From positions 295,808,654 to 295,872,653 of the forward strand of contig JARDYH010000001.1 of NCBI GenBank assembly GCA_029215795.1: 64,000 nt of DNA, read 5' to 3'. Position numbers and translations under genes: made by a program. The notes under the pieces are model-generated. The model was not told the DNA's origin. It did no database searches and was given only the letters and a program-made list of their open reading frames with translations. This DNA is from Anniella stebbinsi (lineage: Eukaryota > Chordata > Lepidosauria > Squamata > Anniellidae). How positions within the stretch are numbered: the first letter of the stretch is position 1; each line of letters starts with the position of its first letter. Of this stretch, positions 22,680 to 33,451 are shown one piece after another.

Positions 22680-23870
22680 CCGGGGGGGGGTAAGCCCCCT
22701 TCCCCGCCACTGCTTACCTTCTCGGCCCGTCCGGCGCCGGCGGCTACTACCAGCGGGCTCTGCGGCCTACTCTCGAGTAGCGCGCCGGGTGATGACATCA
22801 CCCGGCGCGCCATCCTAGAGCAGGCCGCGGAGCCTGCTGGGAGTAGTAGGCGCCGGCGCCGGACGGGAGCTGCCGGGCCGGGCAGGTAAGGGCCCCCCTC
22901 CCCCCTCCCCCCTCCGCGCGCCCGCTCCTCCCCTCCACGCACCCCCTCCTTACCTTTCCGGCCCGGCGGCTCCCGTCCGGCGCCGGCGCCTACTACTTCC
23001 AGCAGGCTCCGCGGCCTGCTCTAGAGTAGCGCGCCGGGTGATGACATCACCCGGCGCACCATCCTAGAGCAGGCCGCAGAGCCTGCTGGGAGTAGTAGGC
23101 GCCGGCACCGGACGGGAGCCGCCGGGCCGGGCAGGTAAGGGCCCCCCTCCCCCCTCCGCGCGCCCCCTCCTCCCCTCCACGCACCCCCTCCTTACCTTTC
23201 CGGCCCGGCGGCTCCCGTCCGGCGCCGGCGCCTACTACTTCCAGCAGGCTCCGCGGCCTGCTCTCGAGTAGCGCGCCGGGTGATGACATCACCCGGCGCG
23301 CCATCCTAGAGCAGGCCGCGGAGCCTGCTGGGAGTAGTAGGCGCCGGCGCCGGACGGGAGCCGCCGGGCCGGGCAGGTAAGGGCCCCCCTCCCCCTTCCG
23401 CGCGCCCCCTCCTCCCCTCCACGCACCCCCTCCTTACCTTTCCGGCCCGGCGGCTCCCGTCCGGCGCCGGCGCCTACTACTTCCAGCAGGCTCCGCGGCC
23501 TGCTCTAGAGTAGCGCGCCGGGTGATGACATCACCCGGCGCGCCATCCTAGAGCAGGCCGCGGAGCCTGCTGGGAGTAGTAGGCGCCGGCGCCGGACGGG
23601 AGCCGCCGGGCCGGAAAGGTAAGGGCCCCCCTCCCCCCTCCGCGCGCCCCCTCCTCCCCTCCACGCACCCCCTCCTTACCTTTCCGGCCCGGCGGCTCCC
23701 GTCCGGCGCCGGCGCCTACTACTTCCAGCAGGCTCCGCGGCCTGCTCTAGAGTAGCGCGCCGGGTGATGTCATCACCCGGCGCGCCACCCTAGAGCAGGC
23801 CGCGGAGCCTGCTAGTAGTAGTAGGCGCCGGCGCCGGACGGGAGCCACCGGGCCGAGAAGGTAGTGCCCC
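22680..23870. repeat. Five-unit GC-rich tandem palindrome array
   Basis: The centre-to-centre distances are 249, 242, 242 and 241 bp. Each unit has arms of roughly 85 bp containing ggcgccggcgcc, gcaggctccgcggcctgct and gcgcgccgggtgatgac, mirrored after the centre. Units are joined by caggtaagggcccccct linkers and, inverted, accccctccttacctttc. Near identity between units indicates recent amplification or conversion. Confidence 0.88.
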
Positions 23871-24318
23871 CCTCCTCCCCCCCCCGCTGTCCACTTTCAT
23901 CGGCGGGCGCCCGCTGGCGCCCGCCAATGGAAGCGGCGGTGGGCGCCAGTGGGCGCCCGCCGATCCGCCGATCCGCCGAACCGGTTCGGAGCTTTTTCGG
24001 ACCGGTTCGGATTGGATCGGCCGATCCAGCTGCGGGATCGGAAATCGGATAATTTATCCGATTTCCCACTGGACCGGACTCGGATCGTGGATCGGGTCCG
24101 ATCCAGTGCACATCCCTAGTCATTTGTATGCATGCAGCACCTGGTGAAATTTCTTCATCGCAACAGTTAAAGCTGCAGAAGCCCTGCCCTCTTTTGTATC
24201 TGGTCACTCTAGTATAGCTCCTGTAGCTTTAACTGTTGTGACACCTGCTGAAATTCCCTTTTCTATGCAACTGTTAAAGATACAGGAGCCCTGTCCTCCT
24301 TTTTATATGGTTACCCTA

Positions 24319-25284
24319 CACTATACTTAACAGTAGGGCCGGCCTTGGGGGACCAGTGAGGATTCTCCACATGACTTTTGCAAGACTCCATTTATCCTTT
24401 AATTTCTATCCATTGTGAAAGTTGGTCAGCTAAGACTGCAATCCTTACATGGGAGTAAGCCCTATTGAACTCGACTGAATTTACTTCTGAGTAGTCCGTA
24501 AGCCACATATGTTTTTATCCACGGGCTGCACATGAATTTATAAAGTGGGGAAGAGAGTTTATTCTTTACATGGAAAGGAGCATGTGCGGAGGGTGATGAA
24601 TCCCACCTCTCTCCCCCATCTTCCCTGACTGTGTCCCGTTGCTTTCAGAAATATTTTCCCAGGCTGTCTCATTTCCAGTATCAGAGCCAGAATGGAAGAA
24701 ATTGCTTAAAGCCACAAAGCTGAGCGAAGCGAGGTTCCCCCTCCTTCCCAGCCACCCATATCCCCTTTTTCATGTAAAGAGCAGACCCCCCCACCCCCCA
24801 CCCCAAATCCCTGCTTTATACAGGAACGGAGCAGACGGTTGTCCCATCATGTCTAGTTTGGCCCTCAGACTGGAACGCCTGCATTTTTTGGTTGCTTGAC
24901 GTCATCGCCATTATTTGCCATGTCTTGTTGGTGGAGCTCTTCGGCATTTTAACTGCCTTCTGAAAAATCCGCAATGATTTACACTAGTGAAGGGGCTAGC
25001 CAGCTGTTTTGTACACATCTTCACATACATAAGCAACCACAGAATGCTCCAATGAAGATGAAGGCTGTTTTCTCAACAGCAGCAGAAACTGTCCAAGACA
25101 CGAACTCATCTTCAGCAGGAATGTTAGCATGCAGGGCTAATGACTGCAGCCCTGCCATCTGCAGCCGTTTTCCTTAGCCTAGCCTAGCCTTCCCCAACCT
25201 GGTGCCCTCCAGATGTGTTGGATGACAAGCAATGGCAGCTCTACATTTTGGGCAAGACACTATCGGTGCCCCCTCCCTCATTGA
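24319..25284. other. Mostly unassigned; two repeat scraps
   Basis: A short foldback scrap (catgggagtaagcccta) lies at about 24432-24500, and a partial ctccagatgtgttgg foldback at about 25186-25227. I recognise nothing else, and the ORFs are not convincing. Confidence 0.4.
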
Positions 25285-25560
25285 GGGGCTGACTTTATGT
25301 CATCTTTGCCCTGGAGTGGCTCCAAATCCACGCTGCATTGATTATATGATGCAGCCGCAGATTCGAAGTCACCCTGGGGCAAAAAGGCAAAGATGTGTGG
25401 CTGAGCAGTTGGGGACTTACCCCAACTTTTCCAGCCAGAGCGAGGTCAGCCTGGATCTTCTGTCAGTCTTTCCTTGCTAGGAGCCACTCCAGGGAGCATC
25501 CTTGGGTATAAGGTGACCTCCTATCTGTTGCCGGAAGTCACAGGAGGGGGAGGGGGTGGG
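25285..25560. mobile_element. Fragment of the atatgatgcagccgc family
   Basis: It contains gattatatgatgcagccgc, gcagattcgaagtcacc and ggggacttaccccaac. The same blocks, inverted, lie at 43065-43202 near the right end of the 42382 element, and a third set at 34715-34840. Confidence 0.5.
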
Positions 25561-25639
25561 CCCAGTGAGCCTAATGGCCACCAGAAAGCTCGCACTGCCT
25601 CTTCTTGTCAGGACATCTCACCACCATTGCTAGCCAGCA

Positions 25640-25950
25640 ATAGTGCGGTCTTTGGCGGTGCAGTGGCGACAACCCTGCATGAAGACAGCCCTTGAGTCTA
25701 CCTTCTTACCACCATTTTCACCAGTTGCTATTGCTCTCCTCCTCTTTCTGATCCCTGCTTCCCCATGCTTGCTTGACAGGCAGAAAACCAGTGCTTCTCC
25801 TTCCCACTACCACTGCTATCTGGGCCACAGCAAGAGGCAGGTGAACAAGCAGGTTGCAATGGTGACAAGGAGGATTAAGTCCAGGGGTCTCATGTCCACG
25901 GACCCCTGCCTGACCATGCCTACCCTTGATGCTAACCCTGACAACTGACC
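25640..25950. repeat. Interspersed repeat shared with 61106-61690
   Basis: Shared blocks include tgcttgcttgacagg, atctgggccacagcaagagg, acaagcaggttgcaatggtg and ctgcctgaccatgcc in the same order. The family is unknown to me. ORFs on both strands across it are not conserved between the copies as far as I can see. Confidence 0.6.
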
Positions 25951-25959
25951 CATCATTCC

Positions 25960-26555
25960 TGACCATTGGCTGTGCTGGCTGAAGATGATGGGAGCTAGGT
26001 CTACCAGCTGTAATTTATGACTGTGGCTGTATCTATCTTGCTGGTACTTTTTAGCAGTATGTAGGTTTTGCAGGACTGGGAGGAGATCTTTCCCTTCTGT
26101 TGGCCCCCTTCTTTACAAAAGAACATTCAAAAGAATTTCTGATAGGCTGCCACCCATCAGGATTTACCTCCTGGTCTGTCCAGTTGTTTGAGATTTTCTG
26201 AGCCCTATTGCTAAAGTCCCTTCCTTTCAGCCCAGCCCTAGGAAAAAATAATAAGAAGGATCCTTATGAGTCACCAAAACAAGGGAAATGTATCACATCC
26301 ACCCAAAAAAAGATGACAAAAGGACACCAATTTGCATAAATTTTGCAATTATATCTAAATTTGCATCTAAATTTGTGTCTAGATGCAAATTCAGAAATAT
26401 TTATTATAATCTAATTTGAATAGAAATATAGTACATTTCACCATAGTGTGGAAAACTGTGACCAGGTGATCTGTGTGCCTTGCTCAGTCTGCCGTCCAGG
26501 TGCTGATGTTGATGGGTAACTTCAAGACCCATCTGATGGTTCTGATGCTTCTTTG
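25960..26555. other. Unassigned AT-rich sequence
   Basis: It includes a foldback scrap (ggctgaagatgatgggagct) near 25976 and an imperfect repeat of atctaaatttgcatctaaat near 26350-26395. No gene seen. Confidence 0.4.
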
Positions 26556-26700
26556 ACTGGGTTCAGACAACGCGATAACCAATGGTGGTTTAAACAGTCG
26601 ACTGTTGGTTATTTAACCTATCATGGGTTATTATGTTGTGCGGAGAGCACCGTTGGTTATTTCCTTGGCCACCATTGGTTATTTCATCAGCCACAGAGTC
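26556..26700. repeat. Harbinger-like MITE end (gttcagacaacgc)
   Basis: It starts gggttcagacaacgcgataac and has repeated ttggttatt/accaatggt motifs, similar to the MITE at 21898. I cannot identify the other terminus. Confidence 0.4.
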
Positions 26701-27074
26701 GCAAGGCAAGAGCGGTCAAAGTGGTGGCTGCTGCTCTACTCCAGCTGGCAGGATAGATTTTCAGCAGCCATGGCTGATGGGATACTAGCAGAAGCACTGA
26801 AGGGGGAGAGAAGGCGGGGGATGAATGAGTCAACTCAGCATGGCCAAACAGTTTAGAACTCATTACCGAGCCCACTCCATGGCTGTGATGTGGCAAAGAG
26901 GGAGTTCTTCTCCGATGCCATTGCATCTTCTCAGTGTTGTCCAGTTTTCAGAGTAGTTCAAAACTGTATTAATCTGGGTCAGGGAGTGTCCCGTTGCTGC
27001 TAGGCCTGACATGTGAGTCAAATTTAGCCATTGTCTTATGAGGAACAGTCCTTCAGGTCAAAGAGAAGGAAGCT

Positions 27075-27235
27075 CAGATTGGCAGAGGAGCTGTCCAGCA
27101 TGGAGCCCTGCAAAAGAAATGTTGATTCAGCAACAACTAGGCTGCAATTGGGTGATGCCGCTTTTACAGGTGAAGCCGCTGGCCCATCCCTTCTGGCTTG
27201 TCAGTAGAGCCTGGATGCAGAGCATGCTTCCTTCT
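27075..27235 (+). repeat. Direct repeat copy A (ctgtccagcatg block)
   Basis: The order gaggagctgtccagcatg, gccctgcaaaagaaatgttg, attcagcaacaactaggct, gaagccgctggcc and ttctggcttgtcagtagagc recurs at 27655-27800 with moderate divergence. Function unknown. Confidence 0.7.
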
Positions 27236-27654
27236 CATGAGTAGGGCTCAGAACGAGTTGTTGTGCTGACAGATGGGCTTGTGTGAATCATTGGGGGAAT
27301 GGCATTCTTTGCCTGAGTGTATTCATGCCTAACTTCTGGTAATGCATCCCAGTCCCATCATGAGGCACTCAATTGTAGTGTGGCTAATTACGCTATATTG
27401 CTCAAGCTTGTCCTTTGTATTTGACCAGAAATTCATGACCTATGAGTCAGTCACTTGCTGGGCCACCTTGCCCATTTCAACTAGAACTTGTTAGTCCTTC
27501 ATGCTTGCGTTTCCACCTGGAGTCAGGCTGAGTTCCTTAAAGCAACATCACACAATACCACACAATTGGAACAAAGTGTCTCTCCATCCTGTGTCCAGCA
27601 GCCTGCTAACATTATGGAATGCCCTCCCCAGGGGGAGTGTCCTCTCCATGCTGG

Positions 27655-27805
27655 ACAGCTGAGGAGCTGTCCAGCATGTAGCCCAGCAAGAGGGATGTTG
27701 ATTCAGCGATGGTTAGGCTCCCATTGAGTGAAGCTGCTTTTAGAGGTGATGTTGCTACCCCACCCCTTCCTGGCTTGTCACTAGGGCCTGTATCCAGAGA
27801 GGCTC
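27655..27805 (+). repeat. Direct repeat copy B (ctgtccagcatg block)
   Basis: The order gaggagctgtccagcatg, cccagcaagagggatgttg, attcagcgatggttaggct and tcctggcttgtcactagggc parallels copy A about 580 bp upstream. It is either a local duplication or two pieces of one repeat family. Confidence 0.7.
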
Positions 27806-28300
27806 TGGAGAGGCACACCTGGCACCTATTCTGTGGTCTTTCTGGCACCAGAGGAAATCCTTTTTATTCTCTGAAGTTTTAAAGTGTTAGTGCTTTTGAG
27901 ATCTTTGCCATGGTGTTGGTTTTTTACTCTGCTTTTTTATCATCCTCCCGCTGTATTTATGGGGCATTGTCAAGTTCTGATGTTCAGTTCATGCAGTTTC
28001 CTATATTCACATACTATTGGGTAACATTGGGGGGCTGCAGCTTCTATTTCTGAAGAACTCATAAAGGGAGAGAAATGGGCAGTTGAAATCTCCTAATCTG
28101 AGCTGGACCTCTGAGTATTTAACAAATACATGCCTGTAAGATGTCTATGATGGGTTCTTTCAGCACAGTGCAATAGTAACTAAAGAGGTTCCTTTTCACA
28201 AAGTGAGTTCATCCCATGCCTGCTTCAGAGCTGCCAGGTTAAGACAGAAAATGAATTCCAGTTACAACATAGAATTAGTACAACTGATTCACAGTTAAGA
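27806..28300. other. Unassigned intergenic sequence
   Basis: No gene or repeat family recognised. Confidence 0.4.
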
Positions 28301-28303
28301 AAG

Positions 28304-28305
<2 letters not shown>

Positions 28306-28348
<43 letters not shown>
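28306..28348. repeat. (GA)n microsatellite
   Basis: Uninterrupted ga repeats of about 43 bp. Confidence 0.95.
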
Positions 28349-28349
<1 letters not shown>

Positions 28350-28352
<3 letters not shown>

Positions 28353-28967
28353 AAAAAGAACATGCAGAATAAATCAAGATGAAGGAATTCACTAATTATA
28401 ATCCTTCCTCTATAACCGATATGCTTATGGAAGAGCAACCATAAAACAGCCTAAGTAGAAGCTTAATACCTAATGAAAGAATGAAAATACAACTTATACA
28501 GCATATAAATGGAGTGTGTGTAATTTTGTCTGCACGTGTGTATTAGTAAGAAAAAAAATATAGACTACTGTACTTGATTGGAATTTGATCAAAGTTTAAA
28601 GAGCTTCAGAATAGGAAATAATGGAAGCCATGGTGCCATAATGTCTTTCTTACAATTAGGATTTCTTGCTTGTTCCTCTTGCTGAGTATTTTTATACATA
28701 GTCATAGTATCCAAAATTTCATCAACCCACTGCTCTCTAGCTGGTTGCTTTGAAGACTTACAGTTACACAGTATACATGAGTTTGTAGCTGTATCCAATT
28801 GCTTAAGAAGATCTTTATGCAGAAATCCAGGATCATTGTTTCTTTACTGATCTTGATTAATTGCTATATGTGCTATTCTTCTTTTTGTTAGCTTTATTTT
28901 GTTAACCTTATTTCAAAATAAAATAAAATTTCATGGTGTGTTTTTTTAAAAAAAGAGGTGGTGTAGT
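28350..28967. other. Unassigned AT-rich sequence
   Basis: No gene or repeat family recognised; it ends in an A-rich stretch before the foldback copy. Confidence 0.4.
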
Positions 28968-29092
28968 AGCCTTGCTCAACCTGATGCCCTTCAAATATTT
29001 TAGACTTAGGCCCCTATCAGCCTCAGCCAGTATGGCCAATGTTGAAGAATACTGGGACTTGTAGTCCAAAATATCTGGACTGTGCCAGGGTG
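28968..29092. repeat. Foldback MITE-like repeat copy
   Basis: It contains cttgctcaacctgatgccct on the left and gggacttgtagtccaaaat with atctggac on the right, centred on a gccagtatggccaat block typical of the family. Confidence 0.65.
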
Positions 29093-30288
29093 GCAGAGGC
29101 TGCCAGGTTAGGGGAGGCTGGTATTGTGGCTAGAAAGTTGAGATTGAACCCAGTGGAGGCTGGTAGCTCCAATTTCGGTGGGGCTGTGAATCCACTCAGG
29201 GTTGAGTCAGAACCAGCCAGAACTGTGATGGAACTATCCAAGGTGTTTAACCTATTTTGGGGTTGAGCTCAGCACCTTGAATAGCTCTTTTAGAGTTCTG
29301 GCAGGTTCTGACTGAAACCCAGGATAGATTCACTGCCCCACCAAAATCAAAGCCCCCAGCCCCCACTGGACCTGCTGTGATCAAATTGGCTGGGAGGTTC
29401 AGTAGATAGCCCTGGACCACTCATAACCCAGGTTTGTACATAATGGCAAATGATGGGTTAATTAACCCACAATTTGCTATTCTATGGGAACCGGGTCATA
29501 ATCTCTTGGCCTAATTTAAATCAGAGGCCCCTCCCTAGCTGCTTAAAGGAAAGGTGGGATACAAATGAAATAAACATTGCTTTAATGTATCTTATCTGCA
29601 CCTCAAAAATTGATGCTAAGCTCAGAAAATATTCCTTGAGATTCTCATTTTCTCAAGAGATGTAGCCTGCGTTTATTCAAGATACCAAGCTCTAAAGGCC
29701 TTGATGTTCAGAAAGTGTGGAATTCTATATATTGTGCTCTGTTCTTTTTTTTTAAAGGGGAAAAAATCCCTTAAAGTGTTTTAAGCAGACATTGAAACAA
29801 TGAAGACATCCCAGGTCACCAGCCACTTTTAACAATCTTGGGCTAGGATCATTACTGAAGAGAGACCTCTGTTGCATTTTCACTTTGTCCACAAGAAGCT
29901 CTGATTACAATATTGCCCATGGCCATTTGAATCATTACTGTACACCGCATGAGAAATCGAAGTACAAGTGCTATGGAAATTAAACTCCTTGACCTGCACA
30001 CATTTTCCCTCCTCTTTGATGTCAGTCTGAATAGCTGTTTTGACTGGAATATAATTTTAGATTTTAGATATACAAGCTCTCATGACAGCTACAAAACTTG
30101 ACATGAGGAACCTCAAAGCCACAGTTGTTTTCACCCCGAATAACAGGGAAGTCAGAATGTTTACAACAAGCATTTCATAAAGCTGTGAATCATAAAACTT
30201 TTCCTTGTGAAAATATTCAGGTCATATTTGTGTTCTTTAGAGGTAGACAATACTTTCTGCCATGGGATGATTTGTCCATTTGCTAAAA

Positions 30289-30290
<2 letters not shown>
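29093..30290. other. Unassigned intergenic sequence
   Basis: Mixed sequence with short ORFs; nothing recognised. Confidence 0.4.
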
Positions 30291-30332
<42 letters not shown>

Positions 30333-30360
30333 CCTCCCTCCCTCTCTCTCTCTTTCCCCC
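30291..30360. repeat. (TC)n microsatellite and polypyrimidine tract
   Basis: A tc run at about 30291-30330 continues as a ccctccctccctctct tract to about 30360. The ORF crossing it is a serine/leucine repeat artefact. Confidence 0.93.
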
Positions 30361-31562
30361 ACCCCCATTTAAATTATTCACAGTCTTCAATCAAGCTATG
30401 GCTATGCCCTTCTGTATTGTACACAGAAAGAATTGCTATTCAGAAATAAAAATGTCCATGTGATCTTGACAGTTTGTTCCCCCACTTTTTGGTCAGGATG
30501 TTCACATGGGAAGCGCTTTTAGGGCAGATGGGAGTGTTTTGAGTAGCCTGGGCAGGAAGTGGAGACAACCCTGCTTTTCAGTTCCTCACACCACCTGTGG
30601 CAGCTGCTACAGAACCCATGAACCTGGCAAACACAAGCCACTTACATTCTGTCTATGAAGACTTCAGGGGCATTAATCAAGGGTTAAAATGATGGTTTAT
30701 TAAGGATATAAGGACCTGCCTTATTCTGAGCAAGATCCTTGGTACTATCTAGTCTTGACTGGCAGAGTCGGTCAGATCTCTTCTAGACTTGCTGCTATTG
30801 AAATCCCTTGATGCCAGTGATGAAATGTGGTGCTTTGTAAGACAAAAGACCTGTTACTATCGAGTGATAGCCTTCTCAAAGTATATTATTTATTTACGCT
30901 ATTTATACGCCACTGTCATGGGCCCCTAATACCTTGAAGGAAGAGAAAACAAGCAAAATAGCATGCCCACACTCCTTTTTGCTGTTCTCTTCCTGTGGCC
31001 TTTTCCACTACCATTAAGAGAAAATATTTATTTCTTTGGCTACCTCCACTAAACCACCCTCAAAACTCTCTCTGTCTCAGACATCTACTTTAAGAAGTGG
31101 GGGGGGGGGCTGTTAGGCATGGCATGGATACCTACCTTCCACGTAGAAAAGGGACTACAAAATTTCAAAAGAAAAAAATGATTTCACCATAGAAAATGTC
31201 AGTCGGAAAAAAGTTTTAATATCTGAATAGATTCACACAGAAACACAAAACTCACATAAACGTATGAGCAATAGTGTAATAAAACAACCAGGGATAAACA
31301 CATCCAGCTAACCTAATTAGACTGTGACCCTATTTATCCTGGTCCTTTATCCAAGGACTATCTTACTGCCATTGGTCCAGCTCTCTCAATCAGTGTCTCC
31401 AGTTCCAGCAGCTCTTTCCTTTAAGAGGTTGGCCTTCTTTCCTTCTGCCTGTTGCTTTTCCCTTCTAAAATTAGATGTTTTCTCCTGCAGTTCAAACCAA
31501 TCAGAAGAAAAGTTTCTTGCTTATTTCTGCCAACTAAGTTTTTGTTTTTCTAGTTAAAACTT

Positions 31563-31565
<3 letters not shown>
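30361..31565. other. Mostly unassigned; old repeat fragment
   Basis: About 30700-30790 resembles a common sauropsid LINE/SINE fragment (aggacctgccttattctgag, actggcagagtcgg). Otherwise no gene or family recognised. A G-run lies at 31100-31110. Confidence 0.35.

Positions 31566-31602
<37 letters not shown>
31566..31602. repeat. (CT)n microsatellite
   Basis: An uninterrupted ct run. It faces the inverse-complement (ga)n run at 31736-31778. Confidence 0.93.
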
Positions 31603-31605
<3 letters not shown>

Positions 31606-31718
31606 CCTCTGACCTTCTATTGAACTTTATAACCTCCTGCTTCCTGAGCAAACTTCCAGACCTCTATATTCTACTTAAACCTTTGACCTCTAAATTATTA
31701 ACCTTTTGGCTGAAAGTG

Positions 31719-31734
31719 ACTACACACACACACA

Positions 31735-31778
<44 letters not shown>
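31719..31778. repeat. (CA)n-(GA)n compound microsatellite
   Basis: An acacac run at about 31719-31735 changes to a gagaga run ending near 31778. Confidence 0.92.
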
Positions 31779-31779
<1 letters not shown>

Positions 31780-31849
31780 TAACCCCATAATGCCCTAAAA
31801 CCCAACTAAATGTCAAAAATGGTGGAAGAGTTCTGTTCCTTCACAGTCA

Positions 31850-32430
31850 CCATGTTAAAAAAAACATTCTCAGTGCAGCTCACACAATAAAGCAGTTTAA
31901 AAGCAACAACTAATACAATAAAAAGGCCTCTGAAAATAAACAGATAATAAAGATCTAAAAATTTTAAATCAAAATGCCTGGGAGAAGAGAATTTCCTGGT
32001 GTCAAAAAGATAACATTGTTGGTGCTTGGCAAGGCTGCAGGGATGAAGTGCATTCCATAAAGGGAACACCGTAACTGAGGAGGCCCTCTTCAGCCACCCA
32101 CCTAACTTCATCTCTGGGGCTACCCAAAGGAGACCCTCCAAATATAACTTAAAAACCCAAGCAGGTTTACATTGGAGAAGATGTTCCTTAGATACTCTGG
32201 CCCCAAGTGATTTAGGACTTTAAAAGTCAACACCAAGATTTTGAATTGAAACTGGAAATGGACTGGAAGCAAGTGCAGCTAATGAAATACTGACGTCACA
32301 TGTTCATATTGACCAGTCCCAGGTATTCACCTAGCATTTTCAGAGGTGGCATTATGTACAACACATTGCAGTAATCCAACTGGAAAGTTACCAAAGTATG
32401 GATAACTGCCACAATGCTATCTCTGTCCAG
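31850..32430 (-). repeat. Old LINE-type interspersed repeat, minus strand
   Basis: It carries blocks I associate with a common sauropsid repeat: gatttaggactttaaaagtc, gaattgaaactggaaatgga, agcaagtgcagcta and acattgcagtaatccaac. The near end is A-rich, as expected for a LINE 3' part in reverse orientation. I cannot name the family with confidence. Confidence 0.4.
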
Positions 32431-33160
32431 ATAGAGTCACTCAAACTTGATGTAAACACATTTTATGTCCTAAGTGGGATGTCTGGTCTATCTAGCCTGG
32501 TTATCATATACTCTGATTACTATAGGTACCAGAGGTAAGATGGACAACCTTCCCCACATAGATCAAGTAGCTCCCTTCAATCACCATCCACTCCTTGACC
32601 CCTGTTCTTTCTTTAAGGAAAGACACTTTTCACAAGCAACTTAGGGAAAGCATTCCTAGTTATCACAGAAACATCATACAATTGGTCCAATGAGTCATAC
32701 ATTTTCTTCATTAACTTTTAAATCACACTGTCAAATAAATTAAGGGCTGGATGTGCCAAAAAGGTTGTTAAGAAGAGAATGGTATATTCATGGCAAGTTT
32801 TCTTGCTCTCATTAGTCAATGAAAATCTTTTATTATAAGGGTTATTCACTGATCCTGGAGCAGGTTCATGCCTGCTGGTTCTACCTGAGATGTCCAAATG
32901 CCTCCTGATGTCCAAATGTTCATGTAGGCTTTCCATGCTGATGTTCAGATGTCTCCTGCTGTAACTCACTCAGTTGCCAGTGAATTACAGCAGGACATCT
33001 GTTATAAAAAATCTCTGCAGACTTTTTTATAACCCCTTGAAGAAGACCTTAAAATAAGAAGAGGTCAGAAACATGTCACGCTTTCCACAGATAAAACTTT
33101 TGCATCCTGAGACATTTCTCTCCTTTTGGGAATTATATTTGTGAACAGCCTTTCAGTAGG
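32431..33160. other. Mostly unassigned; contains a short hairpin
   Basis: No gene recognised. An imperfect hairpin lies at 32948-33000: cctgctgtaactcact and agtgaattacagcagg with loop cagttgcc, extended by agatgtc/gacatct. Confidence 0.5.
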
Positions 33161-33164
33161 TATT

Positions 33165-33345
33165 TGATGAGGAAATTAGGCTCCATGATCTTTTCCCGAC
33201 TTCACTGCAAACTCAGTACCACCCTGTGAGGTACTTTACATTGAGTGATCATGTCTGGCTGAAGGTCACCCAGTGAACATCTTGGCTGAGGGGGGATCTG
33301 ATCCCAAGGTCTCCTTGATCTTAGTCCAATTCTCAGCCTAACCCA
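33165..33345 (-). mobile_element. Decayed CORE-SINE
   Basis: Reading in plus orientation it has accctgtgaggtac, gaaggtcacccagtgaac, ggggatctgatcccaaggtc and ctccttgatcttagtcc. These are the inverse complement of the CORE and tRNA head of the SINE at 21688. Confidence 0.6.
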
Positions 33346-33351
33346 GCTCCC

Positions 33352-33451
33352 ACCCTGATGCCTCTCAGATAGGTTGGACTGCCACTCCCATCATATGTTG
33401 GAATGAGGGAAGTTGCAGTCCAACACATCTCAAGGCCACCAACTTGGGGAT
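33352..33451. repeat. Foldback MITE-like repeat copy
   Basis: It contains ggttggactgccactcccat and, inverted, agttgcagtccaacacatct, followed by ccaccaacttgggga. Confidence 0.7.

Larger units (their letters stand above)
22312..24118. mobile_element. hAT-like element with five GC-rich palindromes
   Basis: The ends taggggtgtgcacgg and gtgcacatcccta match those of 16143-19315, and the 8-bp duplication is perfect. Terminal zones carry ggatcgg/ccgatcc and accggttcgg motifs. The core from about 22680 to 23870 is a tandem array of five units, each a palindrome centred on gatgacatca at 22791, 23040, 23282 and 23524, with a gatgtcatca variant at 23765. The sequence is extremely rich in CpG. Long ORFs across it on both strands are by-products of the composition. 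No transposase. Confidence 0.85.
22228..24318. mobile_element. gtgacc-type MITE split by a hAT-like element
   Basis: The left end is tagggtgaccatatgg; the right end is atatggttaccctac-like, ending near 24318. Flanks cactatgc and cactatac match at 7 of 8. The MITE is a tandem pair like the one at 10101. Its first half is interrupted at 22311 by the 22312-24118 insertion, and the two sides rejoin exactly as in the intact copy at 20637. Confidence 0.8.

Noticed and set aside
22369..23304. ORFs up to 149 codons on both strands in the GC-rich array
   Set aside because: They arise from stop-poor GC-rich palindromes and repeat with the units; no start or splice evidence.
24639..24899. Possible host exon (86-codon ORF)
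   Set aside because: Proline- and leucine-rich with no recognised motif and no splice sites that define an exon.
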